A stretch of 64,000 nt of DNA from Flavobacteriales bacterium UBA1993 (GTDB taxonomy: Bacteria; Bacteroidota; Bacteroidia; Flavobacteriales_G; Salibacteraceae), in NCBI GenBank assembly GCA_002336485.1, contig DDCZ01000065.1:1-64000 (forward strand), written 5' to 3'. The stretch's first letter is position 1. Each line of letters opens with the position of its first letter. The translations under genes were made by a program, and so were the position numbers. This document shows, piece after piece, positions 54,880 through 63,644 of the stretch. The notes under the pieces are model-generated. The model was given only the letters and a program-made list of their open reading frames with translations. It had not been told where the DNA came from and made no database searches.

Positions 54880-55947
54880 TTAGCCTCCACCATCGCCGTA
54901 ATCAATTAGATGGTTCGTGCCTCCAATACTCAAACGGGTAAAGTTTACCGGGTCTCCGGAGCAGCTTGTGTCTGTGCTCATTGAAAAGTTCGCCGTAGGT
55001 GGGTCGGTAATTTGTACAGTAATAAATGCCGTATCAGGCCCGCACATATTACTATCGATCATCATGACAACATAGGTTCCGACGCCTGGGTAGGCAATAT
55101 CATATCCAGGTTTGGCTGGCGGATCAAATGGCACCCAATCTATAATTGAATCGGTACCCGTGCCCCAATAATTTCCAAAGTTCCAGTATTCAAAACGTTG
55201 TGCCGTATTTCCCTGAGCAACACAATTCTTTGCCGTTGTGTTATCAAAGTGGACGACCGTATCTGGATAGCATAATATGATATTTGAAGCCGTAATCTCG
55301 GCTTCGTCCAAATCAAAAATCTGTATTGGATTGAATGAGGCGGATGTCGGTGTCCCAAAGCTGCAGTAGTTCTCAGCTGTAAGTGTCACCTGCGTAACAC
55401 AATTTACAGTTCCTTGCAGGTATGTATGAGACACCGTCTGATTGACGTTTGTATCGCCGTATGTCTCAATGGGCGATCCATCGCCAAAATCCCACGTAAA
55501 CTCAGTATTAGAAGACACATCGGTACTTGTATTTGTGAAGAACAATGTTCCCGGCGCACAAATTTGAGTGACACCTCCCAGGGGAATTTGCATCGACGCA
55601 TTGACCGGTTCCTCTAATACAACAAGTCCTGTGATTACGCACCCACCGGTTCCAGCTTCGGTAATTGTAACTGTATAGTTTCCAATTACGGCTGCATAAA
55701 CGTGGGAAACAAACGCTGGCGAAATCAAAGACGCCACCGTAGTATTCGCACTACCATCTCCCCAATTAATGGTGAGCGCGCCGAAGTTGTTTGGTGATTG
55801 TATGTACAGCGTGTAGGTTCCGCCACTGCAACTTACCCAAACAGGGTTGCCAGATACATTTCCTCCACCATCGTATACCTGACACTGTGAATAGGATTGA
55901 AGCGTTACTCCAACAAGTAAGGTGATAATAAGTACTAGGATTCTCAT
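54880..55947 (-). CDS. PKD-repeat adhesin, N-terminal part of the interrupted gene
   Basis: ATG 55947 gives a signal peptide (MRILVLIITLLVGVTLQSYS) and 355 codons with three to four PKD-like domains (INWGDG, WDFGDGSP, WNFGNYWG and the beginning of IDYGDGG). It then meets TAA at 54880-54882 inside the fourth domain. The next codon in the same frame is ATG and continues FPATSTHTYTTSG, which is the second half of that same PKD domain. The full frame would be 1506 codons. A TACCTTTG -7 box lies 21 bases upstream of the ATG. The N-terminal part alone would be exported to the periplasm but lacks the sorting domain. Confidence 0.88.
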   Translation of the reverse strand: MRILVLIITLLVGVTLQSYSQCQVYDGGGNVSGNPVWVSCSGGTYTLYIQSPNNFGALTINWGDGSANTTVASLISPAFVSHVYAAVIGNYTVTITEAGTGGCVITGLVVLEEPVNASMQIPLGGVTQICAPGTLFFTNTSTDVSSNTEFTWDFGDGSPIETYGDTNVNQTVSHTYLQGTVNCVTQVTLTAENYCSFGTPTSASFNPIQIFDLDEAEITASNIILCYPDTVVHFDNTTAKNCVAQGNTAQRFEYWNFGNYWGTGTDSIIDWVPFDPPAKPGYDIAYPGVGTYVVMMIDSNMCGPDTAFITVQITDPPTANFSMSTDTSCSGDPVNFTRLSIGGTNHLIDYGDGGG

Positions 55948-55968
55948 TGCTTGGCGCGAAGGGGCGCT

Positions 55969-55976
55969 CAAAGGTA
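55969..55976 (-). promoter_or_regulatory. -7 element of the PKD adhesin operon
   Basis: On the minus strand TACCTTTG is a full match to TAnnTTTG and lies 21 bases before the ATG at 55947, the common place in Bacteroidota promoters. It supports 55947 as the start over the longer reading to 56019. Confidence 0.55.
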
Positions 55977-56192
55977 AAACAGAAGAAAGGCCGAAAAACA
56001 CTGAATTAAACATAGGCAAGTAGATTATTTTGGAATTAATCCGTTGCTAGCAATTCGAGTTCTAGGAAAGATAAAAGGTAGAAGGGGTTTCATAATAAAG
56101 ACCACCAAAACTTTGAATACGTTGCCTGGTCCCTCAGCTATTTCTCATCCAGCTACGAAATTTCGCTATTTTAGCCTAAACTACGTGAGTCT

Positions 56193-57686
56193 GTGGAGAA
56201 ATTCGATGTATGTGTAATTGGGGGAGGCCCCGCTGGTTACGCAGCTGCAATGAGGGCAATTGACTTTGGAAAAAAAGTCATTTTAATAGAAAAGGGGAAA
56301 GTTGGAGGAGCCGGCATCTATGATGGCGCTCTTACATCAAAGACCACCTGGGAGCTTGCCCAGAAAGTTTCAACCATCAACGAAATGATGGAAACAAATG
56401 GTCGCCCAAGGTTTGAAATCCCATGGGTAGATGTGCAACAAACGGTCAAGGAAGCGATTTTTGACCGGAAGCAGCAATACTCGGCCCATATCAAGCTTCT
56501 TCAAGAGGAGACTTCTACTGTGCGTTTCACGTATGCGCGTGGTAAGGGTAAAATGCTCAATAATCACGAGGTACAGGTCTCTGGCAAAAAGGGTGAATAT
56601 GTCATTTATGCAGAAAACATTATCGTCGCCACAGGAAGTAGACCTCGAAGGCTACCGCATATAGAAACAGACGAAAAAATAATCATGACAAGTGATGGTA
56701 TCCATCACATTACCGACTATCCAAAAAGCTTGGTGATATTAGGTGCGGGGGTAATCGGTTGTGAATACGCCACCATATTCTCAAATTTCGGCAACACGAA
56801 AGTTTATTTAATTGATCGAGCCGATCGGATTTTGCCTTTTGAAGATGAAGATGTAGCAAAAGTAGTCAGCGACAATCTCCACGAAAAAGGTGTTACTATT
56901 CACAAGACGGCCAAGCTCGAACGGATGGAAATTGTGGATGGGGAAGTTGAATATGAAATAAGTAATCCAGATGGAACCAAAGAAATAATCCGTGTGGAAA
57001 AGGCCCTACTCTCCGTAGGCCGAGTTCCAAACACTGAAAATATTGGATTGGAAGAAGCAGGAGTGACGTTATCAGCTAGGCACTACATAACAGATAGTAA
57101 AACAAGAACAAACGTTGATAATATTTATGCGGTTGGAGATGTTTCTGGACACATCGCTTTAGTGAACATGGGTGAAATAGAAGCTCGATTTGCTGTTGAG
57201 CGGATGTATGCGAGCAGAAAGGAAGAAATCTCTTACGACAACGTTTGTACCATCATGTTTTTAAACCCGGAGGTGGCTGCAGTTGGGCTTAATGAACAAC
57301 AGGCAATCGAAAAGGGCTTGTCTTGTAAGGTTGTGAAATTGGATTATAGCTGCATTGCTCGTGCCATTGCCATGCGAAAAACCCAGGGATTCTTTAAAAT
57401 TATCGTCACTGACGATGATGAAATGAAGATTCTTGGAATGCGGGCGGTAGGAGAACACGCCTCGAGCGCCATTCAGGGAATCGCGTTATTGATAAAGATG
57501 GACCAACCCATCGAAGTTTTGGCTGATCTTATTCACCCACACCCTTCCATTATTGAGGGAATTCAGGAATGTGTAAGAATGCTACTGAACAAATCCATCT
57601 TTAAATCTGCCGTATTTAAAGACGCTATGCAATGCTATCGACGATCGCCTGAAAACGAAGAAATCGAGCACCTCCAAGAATTATAA
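56193..57686 (+). CDS. FAD/NAD(P)-dependent oxidoreductase of the disulfide reductase family lacking the redox cysteines
   Basis: A 497-aa flavoprotein with the lipoamide dehydrogenase layout: FAD GxGxxG (VIGGGPAGYAA), second Rossmann GAGVIGCEYA at about residue 186, the FAD-binding YAVGDV, and a C-terminal dimerisation domain with His448, His450 and Glu455 (HPHPSIIE). Where lipoamide dehydrogenase has C-x4-C (GGTCLNVGCIPSK), this protein reads GGAGIYDGALTSK, with Gly41 and Ala46 replacing both cysteines. It cannot reduce disulfides by that route and may be a transhydrogenase-like (SthA-related) or other NAD(P)H oxidoreductase. The start is GTG 56193. Single gene, divergent from the adhesin operon. 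Confidence 0.85.
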   Translation: MEKFDVCVIGGGPAGYAAAMRAIDFGKKVILIEKGKVGGAGIYDGALTSKTTWELAQKVSTINEMMETNGRPRFEIPWVDVQQTVKEAIFDRKQQYSAHIKLLQEETSTVRFTYARGKGKMLNNHEVQVSGKKGEYVIYAENIIVATGSRPRRLPHIETDEKIIMTSDGIHHITDYPKSLVILGAGVIGCEYATIFSNFGNTKVYLIDRADRILPFEDEDVAKVVSDNLHEKGVTIHKTAKLERMEIVDGEVEYEISNPDGTKEIIRVEKALLSVGRVPNTENIGLEEAGVTLSARHYITDSKTRTNVDNIYAVGDVSGHIALVNMGEIEARFAVERMYASRKEEISYDNVCTIMFLNPEVAAVGLNEQQAIEKGLSCKVVKLDYSCIARAIAMRKTQGFFKIIVTDDDEMKILGMRAVGEHASSAIQGIALLIKMDQPIEVLADLIHPHPSIIEGIQECVRMLLNKSIFKSAVFKDAMQCYRRSPENEEIEHLQEL

Positions 57687-57689
57687 GGG

Positions 57690-58760
57690 TTACTTATTAG
57701 GGTCAGAAAAGTCTGGGTTCGTAAGCAGACTGCTGTCAGAAAGGGTAAGCAAGAATGCGACAAGGGCTTCCTGATCTTTTTCATCCAACTGTACACCGCC
57801 TTGAAAGGCCTGTTTCATAAAGGGATCGACGGTCTGATTAACATGCAACCCGGTGCTATAAAACTCAATCACCTCTTCCAGCGTTTCAAATCGACCATCG
57901 TGCATATAAGGGGCAGTAAAAGCCAAGTTTCTGAGACTCGGAGTTTTGAACTTGCCAAAGTCTAAGGCCCGTCCCGTGACGTCAAAATATCCTGGATTCA
58001 AATCGATGTCATTGTCTAGTCCATTGTTTCGCATTTCAAAGCTTCCAAATTGACCGTCTGCCTTGTTATGGCAATGAAAACAATCCGATGTTTCATTATC
58101 AAAGATGAGCGCGCCTGCTTCCTCTAGCCTCGTAAAAGATTCCTCGCCTCTTTGAACTCGATCATATTTTGAATCGGCACTAACCAGGGTATACTCAAAT
58201 TGAGCAATGGCATAGGCCACCATATTAGAGTCAATGTTGTCAGAGCCAAATGCAGCTTCAAACAACGCTGGGTATGTCTCGTGGTCATTCAAGCGATCCT
58301 CCACCTCAGGCCATGTCATGTCCATTTCGAGGGGATTCGCCACGGGCCCAAATGCCTGTTGTTCAAGTGACGGCGCTCGACCATCCCAGAAAAATAATGG
58401 CTGCCACGCTAGATTAAAAAGTGCCATGGAATGCCGAGAGGAGAGCTCACCGTGGGTGCCTTCACTTAGTTTACTAGGGTCCGAAAAAGCATTCTCCTGT
58501 TTGTGACAGGAGGCGCAAGAAACATTTCTATTTCGCGATAATATTGGATCATAAAACAACTGACGACCCAACGCTACACCTTCAACAGTGAGTGGATTGT
58601 CCGGCGAGATAGTGTAATCTATGAATTGGTCTGGCTTTGAAAGATAAAAGGGCTTGGGACCCGTTTTCGGATCAGAGATAAAGCCATCGTCCTTGAACTC
58701 ATCTTTCACACAGGAAGCAAACAATGCAACACAGCATAATAGAAACAGACTAATTCGCAT
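57690..58760 (-). CDS. Di-haem cytochrome c peroxidase family lipoprotein
   Basis: A 356-aa periplasmic protein. The N-terminus (LLCCVALFASC) has a lipobox with Cys17 as the likely lipidated residue. Two haem c sites are visible: CASCH at residues 82-86 and CFHCH at 227-231. Between them are the MauG/CcpA-type features GRAPSLEQQAFGPVANP and FDNETSD. This suggests electron transfer to H2O2 or an oxidase role on a protein substrate (MauG-like). It follows the S8 protease gene with an 11-base overlap and converges with the flavoprotein gene, 3 bases between stops. Confidence 0.9.
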   Translation of the reverse strand: MRISLFLLCCVALFASCVKDEFKDDGFISDPKTGPKPFYLSKPDQFIDYTISPDNPLTVEGVALGRQLFYDPILSRNRNVSCASCHKQENAFSDPSKLSEGTHGELSSRHSMALFNLAWQPLFFWDGRAPSLEQQAFGPVANPLEMDMTWPEVEDRLNDHETYPALFEAAFGSDNIDSNMVAYAIAQFEYTLVSADSKYDRVQRGEESFTRLEEAGALIFDNETSDCFHCHNKADGQFGSFEMRNNGLDNDIDLNPGYFDVTGRALDFGKFKTPSLRNLAFTAPYMHDGRFETLEEVIEFYSTGLHVNQTVDPFMKQAFQGGVQLDEKDQEALVAFLLTLSDSSLLTNPDFSDPNK

Positions 58761-61044
58761 TCGATAGAATTATTTTTTCGGTTCTCCTACCCCCTTCGTT
58801 CTCTACTACAAGAAAATATATCCCCATTTGCAAAAACGACAGATCAATTTCGGCTTCGCTCCCAACGGATTGAATATCCAGACAATTTCGACCTAACGCA
58901 TCAATTACATGAATACCAGAGATCGAAGATGGGCTCGTAATTTTTAACATCCCAGTCGTAGGATTTGGCCAAACAGAAAATTCAGATTGAACTGATTTCA
59001 AGCTATTTAATGGATATCCTAGACGCCCTGTATCCGAGAAAACACATCCATTTAAATCTGTTATCGTTAGTCCATACAGACCATGAGACAATCCCGTTGA
59101 AGTCAATGTCGTATCCCCATTTCCCCAGGCCAGGCTATAAGGAGGTGAGCCACCTGAAATCGCGACGCTTATTTCTCCATCGTTCGAAATAGAATCAGAC
59201 GGTTCCACAAATGCAAACTCGACGTAAATATAGTCGGGCGCTAAAACCCGAACTTCAACTGCGGTGGTACAAGCTTCGGCACTATCTGTGGCGAGCAAGT
59301 AATATAATCCTTCATTCAAATTTGTCCGAACGCTCGAGGTACTCCCATTCTCCCAGAGATAGGTCAATCCGCCTGAAATAGATATTTGACCGTCACTCAA
59401 ATCCACACAGGAGGCATCAATCGTAGCCACTTGAATATCTGGGCCCGATGAATCTGACAACGCATAGAATGCCACCGTGGAATCACCGCTGGTTTCGAAG
59501 ACCGTTATACCGTATATACCAGCGCATAAATTGGAAAGGGTATCAGCCGTGGATCCATTGCCCCATTTAATCGTGTAAGGTGTTTCTGCTCCGAGTACCG
59601 AAGCTGTGAGCTGGCCATTACAAGAATCACATCCAGGTTCAATTGCGTCAAAAATGACATTGACACACAGTGTTGACACACTCAAAACCGACTTATAGAG
59701 ATTTAATCTACCTCCACTGGAAACTAGGCCATCCAAACTTGAAAGCTCATCGACCCCTTCGGTGAGCATTTTCTCTTTGATGAGCAAGGCCAACTGATCC
59801 GGACTAGAATACCCGTCGGCAAACGTTTCGTTGCATATGGCACTATACATAAGGCCAATGGCACCCGCAACATGAGGAGTGGACATAGAAGTACCGCTGC
59901 TGTTCGAATAATTGTCGTTAACATATGTCGAATAAACAGCAGACCCAGGAGCGCCAAGATCAATCGACTCAACGCCAAACCCCGCGTTGCTATTCAACAC
60001 ATCCGTGGATCGGGTATTTGTTACAGATATTAAGAAATCGCTCTCGCAGGCAGTAGGAATATCCCCGACCTCATCCACATTCACATCATCGTTAGCGGTT
60101 GCTCCAGCACTTAACACCCCTTGATATCCTAAAGAATCATACATAGCGCACCAAATTGGATATTCCTGTGGTTGACCATTATTTACACCAAAAGAGGAGT
60201 TAGTTGCGACGATGTACGCGCCTCTTTGCCCACCTGTTTCATTGTATAATTTGCGCATGTTGTGCACGTAAGCATAGGACTGAACCACCGTCGACTCCAA
60301 CGTGGAAGACCCAGTAATCGGTAAAATTTTCACATTCCAATTCACACCCGTGACACCGATATTGTTGTCGCCACGAGCGCCAATCGTTCCTGCAACATGC
60401 GTCCCATGACTGTTTGTTGGTTGCACAGGGTCGTTGTTATAAAAATCCCATCCCTGCACGTCATCCACATACCCATTCCCGTCATCGTCCATGCCGTTGC
60501 CATCAATTTCGTTGTAATTGAAAAACATGTTTTCAACCAGGTCTTCATGATCTAAGTCAAACCCCATGTCTATGACAGCTACAACAATGGTGTCTCCAAA
60601 CGGGGTTAACCCTCCCGTTGTTATATCCCAAGCACTTTCGGCATCAATATCGGCGGTGCCTGCGCCACCATTTGTACCATCATTTAGCAGCGCCCACTGT
60701 TTGTAAAACAGCGAATCATTTGGTAGACTCCGTATATCCAAATTGGTGTGATTAAACTGCGATATCAGCACGCCCTTTTGCCTCGAAGCTTGGTGGAGTA
60801 TTTCTGCATCTTCAAGAAATACAGGGAACTGTAGAAGCCAAATATTCATGGAGAGCGATAGCGGTTTGGCCCATTCAACCTCGGCCCTAAGTGTTTTGGA
60901 AAGATCGATAGATACTACCTCAATTGAGGCTTCCTTTTCAAGTAGTAAAATCACCTGTCCCTGAACATGATCTGCGACCATTGGCACTTTTGCGCAGATT
61001 CCAATGGGAAAAAGAACGACCAGTAAGAAAATGAAATGCTTCAT
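58750..61044 (-). CDS. Subtilisin-like S8 serine protease with SprB-type repeats and T9SS type A sorting domain
   Basis: A 764-aa secreted protease from ATG 61044 (signal peptide MKHFIFLLVVLFPIGICAK). A proregion-like segment (20-105) precedes the S8 domain with the complete triad Asp159 (VIDMG), His213 (NSHGTHVAG) and Ser386 (SGTSMSTPH). A DGNGMDDDGNG loop near residue 181 may bind calcium. Three repeats like SprB repeats follow (about 500-680; YTIKWGNGSTADTL, LTYLWENGS, YSLAWGNGDTTLT). The C-terminus (FSVWPNPTTGMLKI) is a T9SS type A sorting domain. It probably digests proteins at the cell surface. It overlaps the di-haem peroxidase gene by 11 bases. Confidence 0.93.
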   Translation of the reverse strand: MKHFIFLLVVLFPIGICAKVPMVADHVQGQVILLLEKEASIEVVSIDLSKTLRAEVEWAKPLSLSMNIWLLQFPVFLEDAEILHQASRQKGVLISQFNHTNLDIRSLPNDSLFYKQWALLNDGTNGGAGTADIDAESAWDITTGGLTPFGDTIVVAVIDMGFDLDHEDLVENMFFNYNEIDGNGMDDDGNGYVDDVQGWDFYNNDPVQPTNSHGTHVAGTIGARGDNNIGVTGVNWNVKILPITGSSTLESTVVQSYAYVHNMRKLYNETGGQRGAYIVATNSSFGVNNGQPQEYPIWCAMYDSLGYQGVLSAGATANDDVNVDEVGDIPTACESDFLISVTNTRSTDVLNSNAGFGVESIDLGAPGSAVYSTYVNDNYSNSSGTSMSTPHVAGAIGLMYSAICNETFADGYSSPDQLALLIKEKMLTEGVDELSSLDGLVSSGGRLNLYKSVLSVSTLCVNVIFDAIEPGCDSCNGQLTASVLGAETPYTIKWGNGSTADTLSNLCAGIYGITVFETSGDSTVAFYALSDSSGPDIQVATIDASCVDLSDGQISISGGLTYLWENGSTSSVRTNLNEGLYYLLATDSAEACTTAVEVRVLAPDYIYVEFAFVEPSDSISNDGEISVAISGGSPPYSLAWGNGDTTLTSTGLSHGLYGLTITDLNGCVFSDTGRLGYPLNSLKSVQSEFSVWPNPTTGMLKITSPSSISGIHVIDALGRNCLDIQSVGSEAEIDLSFLQMGIYFLVVENEGGRRTEKIILSNAN

Positions 61045-61109
61045 GAAACTTTTACTCCTGTTACTAAGACGAAAGTCGCAGAATAAAGTTGAATATTGTA
61101 TCAAATCAA

Positions 61110-63644
61110 ATGTCAAAGAATTTTCAGGCATATAAAAGCTCAGCTGGTTCGGGCAAAACGTTTACACTGACAAAGTTCTTTCTCTCCATTGTCCTTAGCA
61201 ATTCCGATCCCACGTATTTCAAGAAAGTACTTGCAATAACCTTTACGGTAAAGGCCGCAGCGGAGATGAAGGAGCGGATCATTTTCTTCCTAAGTCAATT
61301 TTCAAACTCACATTTTGAGAATGCAGGAGTTAAAACCATGGCGAACCTTCTATCCGAAGAATGCAATATCAGTAAGGAGCAAATCGGTCAAAGAAGTAAG
61401 GTGATTTTGTCTCACCTACTCCAGAACTACGGCGACCTCTCGGTGCTTACCATTGACAAGTTTATTCATCGAATTGTCCGATCATTTGCTTCAGACCTCG
61501 GCTATCAACCTGACTTTGAAATCGAAATCAATGGTTCCCAACTTGCCGACCAAGTGGTTGAAGGCATTATGGCTGACGTCGGCATCGATGATCATCTCTC
61601 CAAACTTCTAATAGAATACAGCCTTGTTCAATCCTTAGATGACAAGGCTTGGGACATCACTTCAGTATTATTAAGTCTCACCAGGGAGCTAAATAGTGAA
61701 GAATACTTTCTATCGTTTGATCAAAAGAAGAAGTTACAGATGGCCGATGTTCCAGAGACCAGCGCCTGGCTCCATGAGCAGATTCGAAATACCGAACAAC
61801 TTCTCTCAGAATTTGGAAAAAGGGCGATTGATTTGATATCGGACTCTGGTTTGGAATCAACAGACTTTCATCAAGGAAAAAAAGGTATTGCAGGGTTTTT
61901 CGACAAGTGCGCCGCAGGCAATCTTGAATACGCAGTAAATCCGAACTCGTATGTAAATAAATCAATCAACGAAGGCGTCTGGCAATCAACTGGTAAGCAT
62001 CCAATGGTGCTAGAAATACAATCTGAGTTAGAACGTATTACGAGAGAGATTTTAAGTTTGACGAGCGACATAAGAAACGCGATTTTCTATTCGAAACTTA
62101 CGTCCCAACTCTATTCAGTGGCGCTTATCGGAGAAATCCAATCACGGCTTACCTCCATTAAGTCTGAACACAACAAGCAGTTGCTCTCTGATTTTTATCG
62201 AAGCATTAGTGAGAAACTAGGAGACGAGCTGTCCCCATTCATCTATGAACGACTGGGCAATCGCTATGCACACATTCTGATTGACGAATTCCAGGACACC
62301 TCCATATTGCAGTGGTCGAGCCTCCAACCGTTACTCATAAACTCCCTCGCCGAGGGCAACTCAACGCTTGTGGTTGGGGACGCGAAGCAGTCAATTTATC
62401 GTTTCCGTGGTAGCGACCCATTTCAATTTGTTCAATTACCAAGCGGGTCGACCCCTAACTTTCTTCTTGAAAGCGAATATGAAGAGCATATTCTCTCTCA
62501 AAACTATCGATCCTCGGCAGCGGTTGTCAGTTTCAATAATCGATTTTTTCAAGAACTATCGACTCGATTTCTCCCAGCACAATTTGCATCGATTTATAGT
62601 GATCTAAGGCAAGACGTGACACAGGATGTCGACGGATGTGTCCAATATATTGGTGTTGAAACACAGCCGGGAGAGGTCGCCTCCGAGAAAATATTCCACG
62701 AAATGGAATCCTCGATTTCTAAGTTGCTTAAAACCAACAATCCAAATCTTGACCTCTGTGTATTGTTCCAAAAAAACAAGGACGCCGCAAATTTCGCGGG
62801 CCACATGATTGGGCTAGGTTATGATGTTACATCTGATGAAAGCTTGTTGCTCTCTTCCAGTCCGAAGGTTCAGCTTATCATTGATACACTAAGGGCTATG
62901 CAGAGACCAACTGATGTGTATCATACCCAAAAGGTAATTTCAAGGCTTTATCAAAACGAACTTATTAAAGGGGATTATCACCAATTTGCCAATAGCTCAA
63001 AAGTGGATCGACTTAATATTAAACAAGCGCTTCAGAAAGTGGGGTATGATCCAAAAAAGCTTAGAGAACATGCAAATGCGTTTGAAGGTATCGCCCATAT
63101 AAGTTCCTTTTACAATTTCTCGATATCAGATCCCTACCTGCGTAAATTATTAGATTTCGCACTACTATTCCATGAAAATGGCGGTTATCTTGATGAACCT
63201 TTTTTAGATCGCTGGGATAAGGAATCGGGCACTTTGAGCATCGACTCTTCAGCTAGCTCGGGATCTATTAAAGTTATGACGATTCACAAGTCGAAAGGGC
63301 TTGAATTTAAGAATGTGATGATCTATTTACCCGAACTCAAGGTTGGTCGCAACACGAAAGACTACGCACATTTGGACAATCTTGATATCCCAAATTTGGA
63401 TTCAGCGATCGTCCCTTTTAACACACTGAAAAATTCGCCTTATGAGCACGTACTAGAAAACGAGCAAGACAACTCAGCATTAGACCTATGCAATCAGGTG
63501 TATGTGGCATTCACAAGGGCCTCTGAAAACCTAAGCGTATTCTCAAATTATAAAAAAGGCCATTTCCAATCAGAGCCACTTCGATTTATTGAGGGTTGGG
63601 AAGAATGGACCTCTACAGAACAATCGCTTATCCTATGCTCCTAA
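61110..63644 (+). CDS. UvrD/RecB-type superfamily 1 helicase without nuclease domain
   Basis: An 844-aa DNA helicase starting at ATG 61110 (MSKNFQAYKSSAGSGKT); a TTG seven codons earlier is less likely. All SF1A motifs are visible: Walker A SSAGSGKT at residues 9-16, ITFTVKAAAEMKERI, LIDEFQDTS (Walker B), GDAKQSIYRFRGSDP, LSQNYRSS, MTIHKSKGLEFKNV and motif VI YVAFTRASENL. Many Bacteroidota relatives carry a C-terminal RecB/Cas4-type nuclease domain (about 1000-1100 aa in total), but this one stops about 40 residues after motif VI. It may work with a separate nuclease in recombination or repair. The 3' end overlaps the SRPBCC gene by 17 bases. Confidence 0.9.
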   Translation: MSKNFQAYKSSAGSGKTFTLTKFFLSIVLSNSDPTYFKKVLAITFTVKAAAEMKERIIFFLSQFSNSHFENAGVKTMANLLSEECNISKEQIGQRSKVILSHLLQNYGDLSVLTIDKFIHRIVRSFASDLGYQPDFEIEINGSQLADQVVEGIMADVGIDDHLSKLLIEYSLVQSLDDKAWDITSVLLSLTRELNSEEYFLSFDQKKKLQMADVPETSAWLHEQIRNTEQLLSEFGKRAIDLISDSGLESTDFHQGKKGIAGFFDKCAAGNLEYAVNPNSYVNKSINEGVWQSTGKHPMVLEIQSELERITREILSLTSDIRNAIFYSKLTSQLYSVALIGEIQSRLTSIKSEHNKQLLSDFYRSISEKLGDELSPFIYERLGNRYAHILIDEFQDTSILQWSSLQPLLINSLAEGNSTLVVGDAKQSIYRFRGSDPFQFVQLPSGSTPNFLLESEYEEHILSQNYRSSAAVVSFNNRFFQELSTRFLPAQFASIYSDLRQDVTQDVDGCVQYIGVETQPGEVASEKIFHEMESSISKLLKTNNPNLDLCVLFQKNKDAANFAGHMIGLGYDVTSDESLLLSSSPKVQLIIDTLRAMQRPTDVYHTQKVISRLYQNELIKGDYHQFANSSKVDRLNIKQALQKVGYDPKKLREHANAFEGIAHISSFYNFSISDPYLRKLLDFALLFHENGGYLDEPFLDRWDKESGTLSIDSSASSGSIKVMTIHKSKGLEFKNVMIYLPELKVGRNTKDYAHLDNLDIPNLDSAIVPFNTLKNSPYEHVLENEQDNSALDLCNQVYVAFTRASENLSVFSNYKKGHFQSEPLRFIEGWEEWTSTEQSLILCS

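Noticed and set aside
55948..56019. Extending the PKD adhesin start upstream to 56019
   Set aside because: The extra 24 residues put a hydrophobic stretch ahead of the true signal peptide and run over the TACCTTTG promoter box; ATG 55947 gives a clean signal sequence.
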